Both the position numbers and the translations under genes were made by a program. Source: Modicisalibacter tunisiensis (GTDB taxonomy: Bacteria; Pseudomonadota; Gammaproteobacteria; Pseudomonadales; Halomonadaceae). Taken from it: a DNA stretch of 64,000 nucleotides. Of the stretch, positions 7,689-16,524 are shown one piece after another (the stretch's first letter is position 1; each line of letters opens with the position of its first letter). The stretch is taken from NCBI RefSeq assembly GCF_020148005.1, contig NZ_JAGXFD010000001.1:2011739-2075738 (forward strand), in the 5' to 3' direction. The notes below the pieces were generated by a model. It saw only the letters and a list, made by a program, of their open reading frames with translations, did no database searches and was not told the origin of the DNA.

Positions 7689-9962
7689 ATGCTCGATGTA
7701 CTACGTCGTATCGTCCAGGAGGTAAACGGCGCGCGCAGCCTGGATGCCGCGTTGGCCACCATGGTCCGGCGGATCCGCAAGGCCATGCATACCGACGTGT
7801 GCTCCATCTACCTCTTCGACGCCGCTCAGGACCGCCTGGTCCTGATGAATACCATCGGCCTGCGCAGTCAGGCCGTTGGGCATGTCAGCCTGCGCCTGGG
7901 AGAGGGCCTGGTGGGCCTGGTCGGCCAGCGCGAGGAACCGCTCAACCTCGAGGACGCCCCGTCCCATCCCGGTTTCCGCTATTTCGAGGAAACCGGCGAG
8001 GAGCGCTTTTCCAGCTTTCTGGGGGTGCCGGTCATCCACCAGCGCCGGACGCTGGGCGTGCTGGTGGTGCAGCAGCAGGAAAAGCGTCGTTACGACGAGG
8101 GCGACGAGGCCTTTCTGGTGACCATGGCGGCCCAGCTGGCCGGGGTGCTGGCGCATGCCCTGGCGACCGGCACGCTCAACCGGCCGACCCGCACTCCCGG
8201 CATGGCGACCTTCACCGGCGTGGCGGCCTCGCCCGGCATGGTGATCGGCGAGGCGCGGGTGATCGCGCCGCCGGCCGACCTGGACAGCGTGCCGGACCTG
8301 GTACCCACGGATACCGACTATGAGATCCGCCGTCTGGGCGAGGCGATCGAGCGGGTGCGCGGCGAAATTCGTGCGGCGGGCGCGCGCCTGTCGAGCCGTA
8401 TTCCCAGCCAGGAGCTGGCGCTGTTTGATGTCTACGAGCAGATGCTGGCGGATGCCGCCCTCGGTCAGGAGGTGGAGAAGCGCATCCGCGAAGGGCAGTG
8501 GGCGCCGGGCGCACTGGCCGACGTGGTGCGCCGGCATGCTCAGTATCTCGAGCGGGTCGACGATGACTACCTGCGCGAGCGGGCGGCCGATGTCCGTGAT
8601 CTGGGCCGGCGGGTGCTGGCCCACCTGCAGCAGGAGACCAGCGACGGGCCCCACGAATACCCCGAACAGTGCATCCTGGTCGGCGACGAACTGAGCGTGA
8701 CCATGCTCGGCGAGGTACCCCGCGAGCGCCTGGCCGGGCTGGTGTCGCTGAAGGGCTCGAGCACCTCGCACGTGGCGATTCTGGCGCGGGCCATGGGCAT
8801 TCCCACGGTGCTGGGCATGGTCGACCTGCCGTTGCCCAGGCTCAACGGGGCGCCGGTGATTCTCGACGGGCATCGCGGACGGCTGTTCGTGCGCCCCGAA
8901 GAGGATCTGATCGGACATTACCGCAAGCTGATCGACGAGGAGCGGGCGCTGGCCGAGGTGCTCGAGCACGAGCAGCATCTGCCGAGCGTCACGCCGGATG
9001 GACACACCATGCCGCTGATGGTCAACACCGGACTGGCGGTCGACGCGGTGGCATCGCTCAAGCCGCGCATCGCCGGGGTCGGACTGTATCGCACCGAAGT
9101 GCCCTTCATGATCACCGAGCGCTTCCCCGGGGAGCAGGAGCAGTCGCGACTCTATCGCGACCAGCTCGAGGGCTTCGCGCCGCTGCCGGTAGTGATGCGC
9201 ACGCTGGACATCGGTGGCGACAAGGATCTGCCGTACTTCCCCATCCACGAGGCCAATCCCTTCCTCGGCTGGCGGGGGATCCGGGTGACGCTCGACCACC
9301 CCGAGGTGCTGATGGTGCAGTTGCGCGCCATGCTGCGCGCCTCCGTCGGGCTGGACAACCTGCGCATCATGCTGCCGATGATCACCAACGTCGACGAGGT
9401 CGACATGGCCCTGCGGCTGCTTGATCGGGCGCTCAAGGAGCTCAACGAGGAGGGGGTGTCGATCCGGCGGCCCGAGGTCGGGGTGATGATCGAGGTGCCG
9501 GCGACCCTCTACCAGCTGGGCGCGCTGGCCGAACGGGTCGACTTCTTCTCGGTAGGCAGCAACGACCTGACCCAGTATCTGCTGGCGGTGGACCGCAACA
9601 ACCCGCGAGTGGCCGACCTCTACGATGCCTGCCATCCCGCGGTGCTGTCGGCGCTGGCGCAGCTGGCGGCGGAATCCCGGCGCCTCGAGATGCCGGCCAC
9701 CGTGTGCGGCGAACTGGCCGGTGACCCGTGCGGGGCGCTGCTGCTGACCGGCATGGGCTTCGTCGGGCTGTCGATGAACGCCCCCAGCCTGCCCCGGGTG
9801 CGGGCGGCCATCCGGCGGGTGCCGCTGTCCGATGCCCAGGCGCTGGTCGACGAGACCCTGGGCCTGCCGACCGCCAGGGCGGTGCGCGCCCACCTGATCG
9901 AGCGCTTCGCCCAGTGGCAGTTGACGCATCTGCTGCCGCCGCGCGACGAACAAGAACGCTGA
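7689..9962 (+). CDS. ptsP: Phosphoenolpyruvate-protein phosphotransferase EI-Ntr
   Basis: Enzyme I of the nitrogen-related phosphotransferase system. It autophosphorylates from PEP and passes phosphate to NPr. The 757-residue protein has an N-terminal GAF sensor domain (about 5-160; binds glutamine in studied homologues), the EI HPr-binding part, the phospho-His domain with active His361 in GSSTSHVAILARAMGIPTVLG (split: GSSTSHVAIL, ARAMGIP), and the PEP-binding barrel with VGSNDLTQYLLAVDRNN and the catalytic Cys of VCGELAGDP. ATG 7689 is preferred over ATG 7683 because AAGAAG lies 7 bases before it and homologues start MLxxLRxIVQEVN. NPr and EIIA-Ntr genes are not in the window. Confidence 0.96.
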   Translation: MLDVLRRIVQEVNGARSLDAALATMVRRIRKAMHTDVCSIYLFDAAQDRLVLMNTIGLRSQAVGHVSLRLGEGLVGLVGQREEPLNLEDAPSHPGFRYFEETGEERFSSFLGVPVIHQRRTLGVLVVQQQEKRRYDEGDEAFLVTMAAQLAGVLAHALATGTLNRPTRTPGMATFTGVAASPGMVIGEARVIAPPADLDSVPDLVPTDTDYEIRRLGEAIERVRGEIRAAGARLSSRIPSQELALFDVYEQMLADAALGQEVEKRIREGQWAPGALADVVRRHAQYLERVDDDYLRERAADVRDLGRRVLAHLQQETSDGPHEYPEQCILVGDELSVTMLGEVPRERLAGLVSLKGSSTSHVAILARAMGIPTVLGMVDLPLPRLNGAPVILDGHRGRLFVRPEEDLIGHYRKLIDEERALAEVLEHEQHLPSVTPDGHTMPLMVNTGLAVDAVASLKPRIAGVGLYRTEVPFMITERFPGEQEQSRLYRDQLEGFAPLPVVMRTLDIGGDKDLPYFPIHEANPFLGWRGIRVTLDHPEVLMVQLRAMLRASVGLDNLRIMLPMITNVDEVDMALRLLDRALKELNEEGVSIRRPEVGVMIEVPATLYQLGALAERVDFFSVGSNDLTQYLLAVDRNNPRVADLYDACHPAVLSALAQLAAESRRLEMPATVCGELAGDPCGALLLTGMGFVGLSMNAPSLPRVRAAIRRVPLSDAQALVDETLGLPTARAVRAHLIERFAQWQLTHLLPPRDEQER

Positions 9963-9977
9963 GCCGACGTGCCGGGG

Positions 9978-10772
9978 CTACCGGGCGCGGTGCAGTCGCT
10001 CGGTGGGCAGGTGCTCAGTGTGGGTGTCTTCCTCGCGCCCCAGGGGGCCGAAACGACGCTCGACCAGCGTCAGCTCGCCCGTGGCGCGCCATTCCACCAG
10101 CGTCGTGGCGCGCGTGCCGTAATCGCGGCCGAGGATGAAGGGCGCCGACAGCCAGCGTTCCCGCTCCAGCCCCACGCCGGTGTCCGGCAGTTCGGCGTCC
10201 GGTGCCTGGCGGGTATCGGCCATCAATGCCCAGGCCCGGTGTTGAAACGTCTCCCACGGGGCGTCGTGCAGGGCGCTCACTCCGTGCCGCACGCGGCACA
10301 GCTTGGGCCAGGGGGTGTCGAGACTGGCGTTGGAGACGCCGTGCACGCCGGGCGCCACGCGCTGCAGGCGCGTTTCGTGACGGCCGTGGTGCACATGCCA
10401 GAGCGTCTCGCCGTCGCTGACCAGCAGGTTGAAGCCGGCGTAGGCCCCGGCCTCGTGATCGGCCAGGCGTGACAGCCAGGCCGGCAGGGACGGGCTTTCC
10501 AGTGCCTCCCGCACCAGATGTCCGCGGCTGGGGGCATTCGGCGGCGGGGAAAACCCCGGATCCCGGACATTGGTCAAGGCCGCCAGACGCCCGCCGACCC
10601 GAGCCGCCAGCCAGGTACCGCCGGCTTCCAGGTCACGGCCGCCGACGATGTCCGGGGCGTCCTTCCACGGGGCGAGCGGCGCGCTGGGGCGGTCGTGACG
10701 CTCGTCGCGGTTGGCCGCCAGGCGCAGTGGCACGGGCGCGTGCGGGCGCCAGTCGAGAACGATCAGGCACAT
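9978..10772 (-). CDS. NRDE-family protein (TANGO2-like)
   Basis: 264-residue member of the NRDE/TANGO2 family, named for the AANRDE motif, seen here at residues 20-25 after the MCLIVLDW start. The family is widespread in bacteria and eukaryotes. The human member affects haem handling and lipid metabolism, but no bacterial reaction is established. WLAARVGGRLAALTNVRDP is another conserved stretch. ATG 10772 is preceded by GAGAG. It is convergent with ptsP (15 bases between stops) and divergent from the receiver-domain gene. Confidence 0.85.
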   Translation of the reverse strand: MCLIVLDWRPHAPVPLRLAANRDERHDRPSAPLAPWKDAPDIVGGRDLEAGGTWLAARVGGRLAALTNVRDPGFSPPPNAPSRGHLVREALESPSLPAWLSRLADHEAGAYAGFNLLVSDGETLWHVHHGRHETRLQRVAPGVHGVSNASLDTPWPKLCRVRHGVSALHDAPWETFQHRAWALMADTRQAPDAELPDTGVGLERERWLSAPFILGRDYGTRATTLVEWRATGELTLVERRFGPLGREEDTHTEHLPTERLHRAR

Positions 10773-10857
10773 GGCATCTCTCGTTGAATGGCCGGGGCCA
10801 TGACAGGCCGGTGACCGGCGATGTAAACTCGCTCCATTGTCGACGGCAGGGACGCGG

Positions 10858-11841
10858 ATGCAAGACCTCGAGGCGGAGCGCAGACACCAGCGAGGCCCCG
10901 GTCGTCGCCCCTTGTGGCTGGGGGCGGCGTGGGCTGTGCTGTGCCTGCTGGGGGCGCTGGGCGTGGCGCGCTTCCTGCCGGTATCGACGCTCTGGGTCGC
11001 CATCGTCGGCGGATGGGTCTGGCTGGTGGGCGGCCTGTTGCTGATGCTGGGCTTCTGCGGGCTGCCGCGTGAGCACTGCCGGGTCGTGATGGGACGGCGA
11101 TTGCGACGCCTGGCCGACGTGCTCGAGAGGGCGGAGCGTCCCTCGGGCCTGGCGTCCGAAAAGCCGGGCGGGGCGCCGGCCGATGCGACTCGGCCGCGTG
11201 GCGGTGTTGCGCATCGCCGAATGCTGCAACAGTGCGTCCGGGAGCGGGATCGGGCCCGCGAAGAGGCGGAACTGCTGATGCGTTACCTGCGTCAGGTGCG
11301 TCGCGAGCTGGAAGCGCTGGAAGGGTGGTCGCCGGAGGTGGAAGCCGGGGCGGAGCGTCGCCTCGCGGACGTGCTGGCGTTGCTGCGGCAGTTCGATGGG
11401 CCGGACGGCCCGCGCGAACTGGCCCGCACGGATGGCGAGCCGCCGCGGGTGCTGATCGTCGACGACGGTCCCGTGAATGCGGCGCTGGCCCGGCGCGTGC
11501 TGGGCGCGGAAGGCTTGCAGGTCGATATCACCGCCGATGGCGAGGCGGCCCTGGCCCTGATGCAGCAGCACGATTACGCCCTGGTATTCATGGACATCTT
11601 CATGCCCACGCTCGACGGGGTGGAGACCAGCCGCCGCTGGCGCGCGCTGGAGCGCGAACGCCGGGCGGTGCCGAGCATCCTGATCGCGCTGACGGCCAAT
11701 GCCAGCGAGGCGGATCGCCAACGCTTCTTCGCCGCCGGCATGGATGATTACCTCGCCAAGCCGTATCGTCCCCAGGCGCTGGTCGAGCGTGTGCATCGCT
11801 GGCTGCCCGGCCGATGGCCGCACGATCCCAGCGTTCCATGA
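10858..11841 (+). CDS. Membrane-anchored orphan receiver-domain protein
   Basis: 327 residues. Two transmembrane segments (about 19-40 and 44-66) are followed by a charged helical, probably coiled-coil region (about 75-180) and a complete receiver domain (about 197-315). All phosphorylation residues are present: Asp202/Asp203, phospho-acceptor Asp246 in VFMDIFMP, Thr279, Lys301 in AKPY. There is no HisKA or ATPase domain between membrane part and receiver, so it looks like a hybrid histidine kinase from which the kinase core is missing, or a membrane-tethered phosphate sink. The ATG at 10858 has AGGGA 6 bases upstream; a TTG 21 bases further up is less likely. It lies 30 bases before lgt. The partner kinase is unknown. 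Confidence 0.8.
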   Translation: MQDLEAERRHQRGPGRRPLWLGAAWAVLCLLGALGVARFLPVSTLWVAIVGGWVWLVGGLLLMLGFCGLPREHCRVVMGRRLRRLADVLERAERPSGLASEKPGGAPADATRPRGGVAHRRMLQQCVRERDRAREEAELLMRYLRQVRRELEALEGWSPEVEAGAERRLADVLALLRQFDGPDGPRELARTDGEPPRVLIVDDGPVNAALARRVLGAEGLQVDITADGEAALALMQQHDYALVFMDIFMPTLDGVETSRRWRALERERRAVPSILIALTANASEADRQRFFAAGMDDYLAKPYRPQALVERVHRWLPGRWPHDPSVP

Positions 11842-11871
11842 TCCCCTTTTCACCCTTGTTCAGGAATCATC

Positions 11872-12672
11872 ATGCTTGAGTATCCGCAAATCGATCCCAT
11901 CGCTGTGGCGCTGGGTCCGCTGAAGGTCCACTGGTACGGGCTGATGTATGTGGTGGGGTTCGTCGGCGCCTGGTGGCTGGGACGGCGGCGTGCCGCCCGG
12001 GTCGGCCTGACCGCCGATGATATCGGTGACTTGCTGTTCTATGGCGCGCTGGGGGTCGTGCTGGGCGGCCGCCTGGGCTATGTGCTGTTCTACGGCTTCG
12101 AGCGGCTGGCCAGCGACCCCCTGTGGATCTTCCAGGTCTGGGATGGCGGCATGAGCTTCCATGGCGGGCTGCTCGGGGTGCTGATCGCCGCGGCGCTGTT
12201 TGCCCGCAAGCATCGCCTGGCGTTCTTCCAGCTCACCGATTTCATCGCGCCGCTGGTACCGATCGGTCTGGGGGCCGGGCGCATCGGCAACTTCATCAAC
12301 GCCGAGCTGCCGGGTCGGGTCAGCGATGTGCCCTGGGCGATGGTGTTTCCCGGCGGTACCCAGCCGCGCCACCCCTCGTCGCTCTACGAGTTCGCGCTGG
12401 AAGGCGTCGTGCTGTTCACCGTGCTCTGGCTGGTGTCGCACCAGCCGCGTCGGCGGGGTATGATATCCGGCCTTTTTCTGCTGCTCTATGCCCTGTTCCG
12501 CTTCGGCGTGGAATTCGTGCGCCAGCCGGACCCGCAGCTCGGGTTCATCGCCTTCGGCTGGCTGACCATGGGGCAGCTGCTGACCGTGCCGATGGCGCTG
12601 GCCGGCATCGCACTGATGCTGTGGTCGCGGCGTCAGCCGGTGGATGGGGCCGCAACCCCGCAGCCGGCCTGA
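11872..12672 (+). CDS. lgt: Prolipoprotein diacylglyceryl transferase
   Basis: Inner-membrane enzyme that transfers diacylglycerol from phosphatidylglycerol to the lipobox Cys of prolipoproteins, the first step of lipoprotein maturation. The 266 residues contain several membrane segments and the Lgt signature [17 protein letters not shown] (about 138-154), plus the HGG motif near residue 97 (SFHGGLLG) and the RHPSSLYE stretch. Start ATG 11872 with AGGA 6 bases before. The order ptsP...lgt-thyA is shared with Pseudomonas and enterics. Confidence 0.96.
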   Translation: MLEYPQIDPIAVALGPLKVHWYGLMYVVGFVGAWWLGRRRAARVGLTADDIGDLLFYGALGVVLGGRLGYVLFYGFERLASDPLWIFQVWDGGMSFHGGLLGVLIAAALFARKHRLAFFQLTDFIAPLVPIGLGAGRIGNFINAELPGRVSDVPWAMVFPGGTQPRHPSSLYEFALEGVVLFTVLWLVSHQPRRRGMISGLFLLLYALFRFGVEFVRQPDPQLGFIAFGWLTMGQLLTVPMALAGIALMLWSRRQPVDGAATPQPA

Positions 12673-12721
12673 GCGGCGTGTCACGCCGACATTCGATTTT
12701 TCTGGTGAGTATTCCCTCGAC

Positions 12722-13516
12722 ATGCAGCCCTATCTCGACCTGATGCGCCGCGTGCTGGACAGCGGCGTGAAAAAAGACGACCGCACCGGCACCGGCACCC
12801 TCAGCGTATTCGGCCATCAGATGCGCTTCGACCTGGCCGACGGCTTCCCGCTGGTGACCACCAAGAAGCTGCATCTGCGCTCGATCATCCACGAGCTGCT
12901 GTGGTTTCTGCGTGGCGACACCAATATCGCCTATCTCAAGGCACATGGAGTACGCATCTGGGACGAGTGGGCCGACGAGAACGGCGAGCTGGGGCCGGTT
13001 TACGGCTACCAGTGGCGCAGCTGGCCGCGGCCCGACGGCGGTCACGTCGACCAGATCGCCAATGTGGTCGAGCAGATTCGTCGCAATCCCGACTCGCGGC
13101 GACTGATCGTCTCGGCCTGGAATCCGGCGCAGGTCGACGAGATGCAGTTGCCGCCGTGCCACGCCCTGTTCCAGTTCTACGTCGCCGAGGGGCGGCTGTC
13201 CTGCCAGCTCTACCAGCGCAGCGCCGACATCTTCCTCGGCGTGCCGTTCAACATCGCCAGCTACGCGCTGCTCACGCAGATGATTGCGCAGGTCTGCGAC
13301 CTGGCGCCCGGCGAGTTCATCCATACCCTGGGCGATGCCCACCTCTACCTCAACCATCTCGATCAGGCCCGCGAGCAGCTGACCCGAGCGCCGCGCCCGC
13401 TGCCGCGACTGGTGCTCGATCCGACGGTCGATGACCTGTTTGCCTTCCGTTTCGAGCACATCGCCATCGAGGGGTATGATCCGCATCCCCACATCAAGGC
13501 ACCGGTGGCCGTATGA
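12722..13516 (+). CDS. thyA: Thymidylate synthase
   Basis: Methylates dUMP to dTMP using methylene-tetrahydrofolate, releasing dihydrofolate. The 264 residues from ATG 12722 equal the E. coli ThyA length exactly, which decides this start over the longer open frame. Conserved parts include [12 protein letters not shown], the active-site Cys in [12 protein letters not shown], the [19 protein letters not shown] stretch (split: [17 protein letters not shown]) and [10 protein letters not shown] at the end. Its TGA overlaps the folA ATG (ATGA), coupling thymidylate synthase to dihydrofolate reductase, which recycles its product. Confidence 0.97.
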   Translation: MQPYLDLMRRVLDSGVKKDDRTGTGTLSVFGHQMRFDLADGFPLVTTKKLHLRSIIHELLWFLRGDTNIAYLKAHGVRIWDEWADENGELGPVYGYQWRSWPRPDGGHVDQIANVVEQIRRNPDSRRLIVSAWNPAQVDEMQLPPCHALFQFYVAEGRLSCQLYQRSADIFLGVPFNIASYALLTQMIAQVCDLAPGEFIHTLGDAHLYLNHLDQAREQLTRAPRPLPRLVLDPTVDDLFAFRFEHIAIEGYDPHPHIKAPVAV

Positions 13517-14082
13517 ACGAATCGCAACCCCTCGACGCCCGGCACGAGACGCTGGTGCCGGTCGCCATGATCGCTGCCGTGTCACGCAACGGCGTGATCG
13601 GCGTGGACAATCAGCTGCCCTGGTACCTGCCGGAAGACCTCAAGTTCTTCAAGCGCATGACCCAGGGCAAGCCGCTGGTCATGGGGCGCAAGACCTTCGC
13701 CTCCATCGGCCGGGCGCTGCCGGGGCGGCTCAATATCGTCGTCACCCGCGACCCGGACTTCCGGGCCGAGGGCGTTCGCGTCTGCCACGACCTAGTCGAG
13801 GCGCTGTCGCTGGCCGACGACCAGGCGCTGATCGATGGCGTCGAGGAAATCATGGTCATGGGCGGCGGCGAGATCTACGCCCAGGCCATGCCGTGGGCCT
13901 CGCGGCTGTATGTCACCGAGGTCGACCGGGAGGTGACCGGCGATGCCCGCTTCCCCGACATCGACCCGACGCTGTGGGAAGAGGCGCAGCGACAGCCCGG
14001 CGAGCACAGCGGCGAGGCCGACCAGCCGGGGTACGCCTTCGTGGTCTACCGCCGCCGGCAGGCGGGCTCCGACGACGCCTGA
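13513..14082 (+). CDS. folA: Dihydrofolate reductase
   Basis: NADPH-dependent reduction of dihydrofolate to tetrahydrofolate; target of trimethoprim. The protein is 189 residues, longer than the E. coli enzyme (159), through about 17 extra N-terminal residues and a short C-terminal tail. Core motifs: [24 protein letters not shown] (with the catalytic acid in PEDLK), [10 protein letters not shown] and [10 protein letters not shown]. The ATG overlaps the thyA stop by ATGA. A second start at the Met before IAAVSRN would remove the N-terminal extension, but the coupling favours 13513. Confidence 0.95.
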   Translation: MNESQPLDARHETLVPVAMIAAVSRNGVIGVDNQLPWYLPEDLKFFKRMTQGKPLVMGRKTFASIGRALPGRLNIVVTRDPDFRAEGVRVCHDLVEALSLADDQALIDGVEEIMVMGGGEIYAQAMPWASRLYVTEVDREVTGDARFPDIDPTLWEEAQRQPGEHSGEADQPGYAFVVYRRRQAGSDDA

Positions 14083-14182
14083 GCCCGGTTGCCAAGGGCC
14101 GCGGGGTGACACAGACTGGGTGCAGGGTCGTTCACGGGGTGCCGTGACGGGATCGAGGGGTCGAGCCAGGGGAGAGCGTGCC

Positions 14183-14836
14183 TTGTTGTCGGAACGCACG
14201 GGAGCACTATTCGAGCGACTGGAACGTCAGGCCGGTGACGCGGTGGCGGAAGTGGCGCGTCTGCGCGCGCACCTGCGTCGGCTGGAAGCGGAAAACGCCC
14301 GGCTGCGCGAGGCTCTGAGCCGCGTGGAGGAGGGCATCGCCGCAGCCAGCGAGTCGGCTGCCGCATCGCGCCAGGCCGTTTCCGAAAGCCACGACCGGCA
14401 CACGGCGACAGCCGTTCCCGCGGCAGGGCCATCCACCCATCTCGTGGACTCCGAGCCCCCCCCTTCGCCCCGTGCCCTGTTGAATCAATGGTACCAACGC
14501 TATCCGCAGGCCTTCTTCAAGGGGCACACCCGGCCCTTGAAGGTCGGCATCCATCAGGACCTGCTTGCCCGTGAGCCGTGGCCGGAGAAACTCGTTCGGC
14601 GCGCGCTGGCCTGCTATGTGCACCTGCCGCGCTATCTCAAGGCCGTGCGAGCCGGGGCCGAGCGGGTCGACCTCGACGGCCGGGCGGCCGGTGCCGTGGG
14701 TGACGAGGAGGCCCGGCACGCCCGCAGCAAGCTGGACGCCCTGCGCGCCGACAAGGCGGCCGAGCGCGAGGCGCGTCGTCGCGAGCGTCTCGATCGCAAG
14801 CTCGGCGATCTGCTGGCCAAGCACCATTCGTCGTGA
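14183..14836 (+). CDS. ProQ/FinO-domain RNA-binding protein
   Basis: 217 residues from a TTG start at 14183, chosen because AGGGGAGAG ends 6 bases upstream; a GTG at 14144 in frame is an alternative. The N-terminal third is a predicted coiled coil (about 5-60, rich in Leu, Arg, Glu, Ala), then a Ser/Ala/Pro linker, then a ProQ/FinO fold (about 95-175) with LLNQWYQRYPQAFF, the KVGIHQDLL element and LARRALACY-like helix (here LVRRALACYVHLPRYLKA). A basic Arg-rich tail ends the protein. ProQ-type proteins are RNA chaperones binding structured 3' ends. The N-terminal coiled coil is unlike E. coli ProQ. Targets unknown. Confidence 0.8.
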   Translation: MLSERTGALFERLERQAGDAVAEVARLRAHLRRLEAENARLREALSRVEEGIAAASESAAASRQAVSESHDRHTATAVPAAGPSTHLVDSEPPPSPRALLNQWYQRYPQAFFKGHTRPLKVGIHQDLLAREPWPEKLVRRALACYVHLPRYLKAVRAGAERVDLDGRAAGAVGDEEARHARSKLDALRADKAAEREARRRERLDRKLGDLLAKHHSS

Positions 14837-14838
14837 GG

Positions 14839-14869
14839 GGCCACGGCCGGTGTGGCACCGGCAGTGGCC
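14839..14869 (+). terminator. Long GC hairpin just after the ProQ-domain gene
   Basis: GGCCAC and GCCGGTG (14839-14852) pair with CACCGGC and GTGGCC (14856-14869) with one internal mismatch and a 3-nt loop. It starts 2 bases after the stop codon. There is no U tract, so it may protect the 3' end or be a ProQ-type target rather than a classical terminator. Confidence 0.45.
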
Positions 14870-15272
14870 AGGCCTTCGTTCCTCCGTTAACCAGCCGTTG
14901 GCCACGGCCGCTTGCCCGCGGTTTCAGGGTGCTTGCAATGGTCGTGACCTCGACCCATCATGAACGCCGTTCGCGTTGGTCACGCTTTCGTCATACAGCG
15001 GCGTTAGGGTGCTTCGTGACGCGGTCTCGTGCCGTTGCGAGGCCAGCCGTATCGTAGGAGAGACGGCCGAGGAGACGCCTCGGGCGACAGGATTAAAAAC
15101 AGTGTTTTTTCTTGTTGCGTTCGTGCAGAACCCGGTATAAGGTTCCTCCTGCGAGCATTGGATAATAACAAGGCTTGGCCGAGGCGGATCGCTCATGCAT
15201 CCACTGGGCGCAGTCCGGCAAGCCGCTTTTAGATAACGATCGAAAAAGTAAGCTAGTTAAGGAACTATCGCG
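14870..15272. other. Gene-free leader region of the first porin
   Basis: No gene is seen. A possible promoter is TTGTTG (15112-15117) with TATAAG (15136-15141) 18 bases on. AAAAAC-AGT-GTTTTT (15095-15109) is a small A/T hairpin just upstream of it. The segment closest to the porin is AT-richer than its surroundings, as expected for a strong porin promoter with a long 5' UTR. Confidence 0.4.
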
Positions 15273-16367
15273 ATGAAAAAGACGCTCCTAGCGACTGCTA
15301 TTGCTGGTGCCCTGGGCGCCTCCGCTGCACAAGCCGCCACCGTTTACAACCAGGACGGCACTCAGGTCGACCTGTACGGCAACATTCAGATCGGTTACCG
15401 CTCTGTTGAAACTGCAACTGATGCTAACAACGACGGAACAGTTCAGCCTGGCGAAGGTGTAAGCTCTCAGGACGATATCTTCGATAACGGTACTACCCTG
15501 GGTGTCGCCGCCCAGCATCAGGTCAACCCGGGCCTGGTCGCCTACCTGAAGCTCGAGCTGGACGGTTTCCAGGCCGACGAGCTCAAGAAGCGCAACTACG
15601 ACTCCGGTGACACCGCCTACGCCGGCCTGAAGGGCAACTTCGGTGACGTCAAGATCGGCTCCTACGATGTGCTGATCGACGACTGGGTCAAGGATCCGGT
15701 CGACGGCTCCTGGTATGTCGGTGTCTGGAACTCCAGCCACTACATCGGTGACGGCAAGACCAGCGCTTCGGCACAAAACGACACGTTCAATGACGACCGG
15801 GAAGGCGACCAGATTCGCTATCTGTCTCCGTCCTTCGCTGGTCTGCAGTTCTCCCTGGGTACCCAGTACAAGGGTGACGCCGAGGCCGAACGCAATGGCG
15901 ACGGCAGCGCCGCATCCTTTGTCGGTGGCCTGAAGTACACCGTGGGCGCCCTGCAGCTGGCAGCCGTCTACGATGATCTGAACACCTACGACTACCGCAG
16001 CTACGATGCCGGCGATGCCTACGGTCTCTCCGCCATGTACTCCATGAACGCGCTGACCCTGGGCGCCAAGTGGGAGCGTTACGACGGCAGCAACGACACC
16101 GCGACCGACAAGTCCGACATGTATGCCGTCAAGGCCAACTATGCCTACGGCATGGGTAATGTCTACGCGACCTACCAGTACGTCGACGAGCAGAACAATG
16201 TGTCGTCGAACAATCCCAATGGTAGCGACGAGACCTACAACCAGGTCATGCTGGGCGCCGACTACAGCCTGACGCCGGCAGTGACCTACTTCGTCGAGTC
16301 CACCATGTACGACCAGTCTAAGGACGAAGATGACTTCGTCGCTACCGGTCTGGCCTACACCTTCTAA
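15273..16367 (+). CDS. Outer-membrane porin (general Gram-negative porin type)
   Basis: 364-residue beta-barrel porin. The signal peptide MKKTLLATAIAGALGASAAQA is cleaved after AQA; the mature part begins ATVYNQDGTQVDLYGNIQ, the VDLYG(x)(I/L) start typical of gammaproteobacterial porins. It ends in the aromatic C-terminal signature LAYTF needed for BAM-dependent insertion. Many acidic residues fit a halotolerant organism. Start ATG 15273 with AAGGA 8 bases before; a perfect terminator follows, so it is monocistronic. Codon choice (AAC, CTG, GGT, TAC) is that of a highly expressed gene. Ion or solute preference cannot be read from sequence. Confidence 0.92.
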   Translation: MKKTLLATAIAGALGASAAQAATVYNQDGTQVDLYGNIQIGYRSVETATDANNDGTVQPGEGVSSQDDIFDNGTTLGVAAQHQVNPGLVAYLKLELDGFQADELKKRNYDSGDTAYAGLKGNFGDVKIGSYDVLIDDWVKDPVDGSWYVGVWNSSHYIGDGKTSASAQNDTFNDDREGDQIRYLSPSFAGLQFSLGTQYKGDAEAERNGDGSAASFVGGLKYTVGALQLAAVYDDLNTYDYRSYDAGDAYGLSAMYSMNALTLGAKWERYDGSNDTATDKSDMYAVKANYAYGMGNVYATYQYVDEQNNVSSNNPNGSDETYNQVMLGADYSLTPAVTYFVESTMYDQSKDEDDFVATGLAYTF

Positions 16368-16396
16368 AAGCCCCCTGCGCTTTTGGATGGACAGCG

Positions 16397-16424
16397 AAGC
16401 CGGCCCCTCGGGGCCGGCTTTCTT
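16397..16424 (+). terminator. Intrinsic terminator of the first porin
   Basis: AAGCCGGCCC (16397-16406) pairs perfectly with GGGCCGGCTT (16411-16420) around a CTCG loop, followed by TCTT. It lies 30 bases after the porin stop. Confidence 0.9.
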
Positions 16425-16524
16425 GTGGGTGGATGCTTGATGCCCGGGCCGGGGCGGTGCAGACTCGTGATCACCGTCTTTAAAGACAACCCCCTCTTTT
16501 TCTTGTGAAACAGGACAAGCAGCT

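Noticed and set aside
7701-9953. 750-codon open frame opposite ptsP
   Set aside because: Shadow of ptsP: His/Gln/Arg-rich sequence without domain features. Similar shadows opposite cysN, leuA, pgi and the GGDEF-EAL genes were also discarded.
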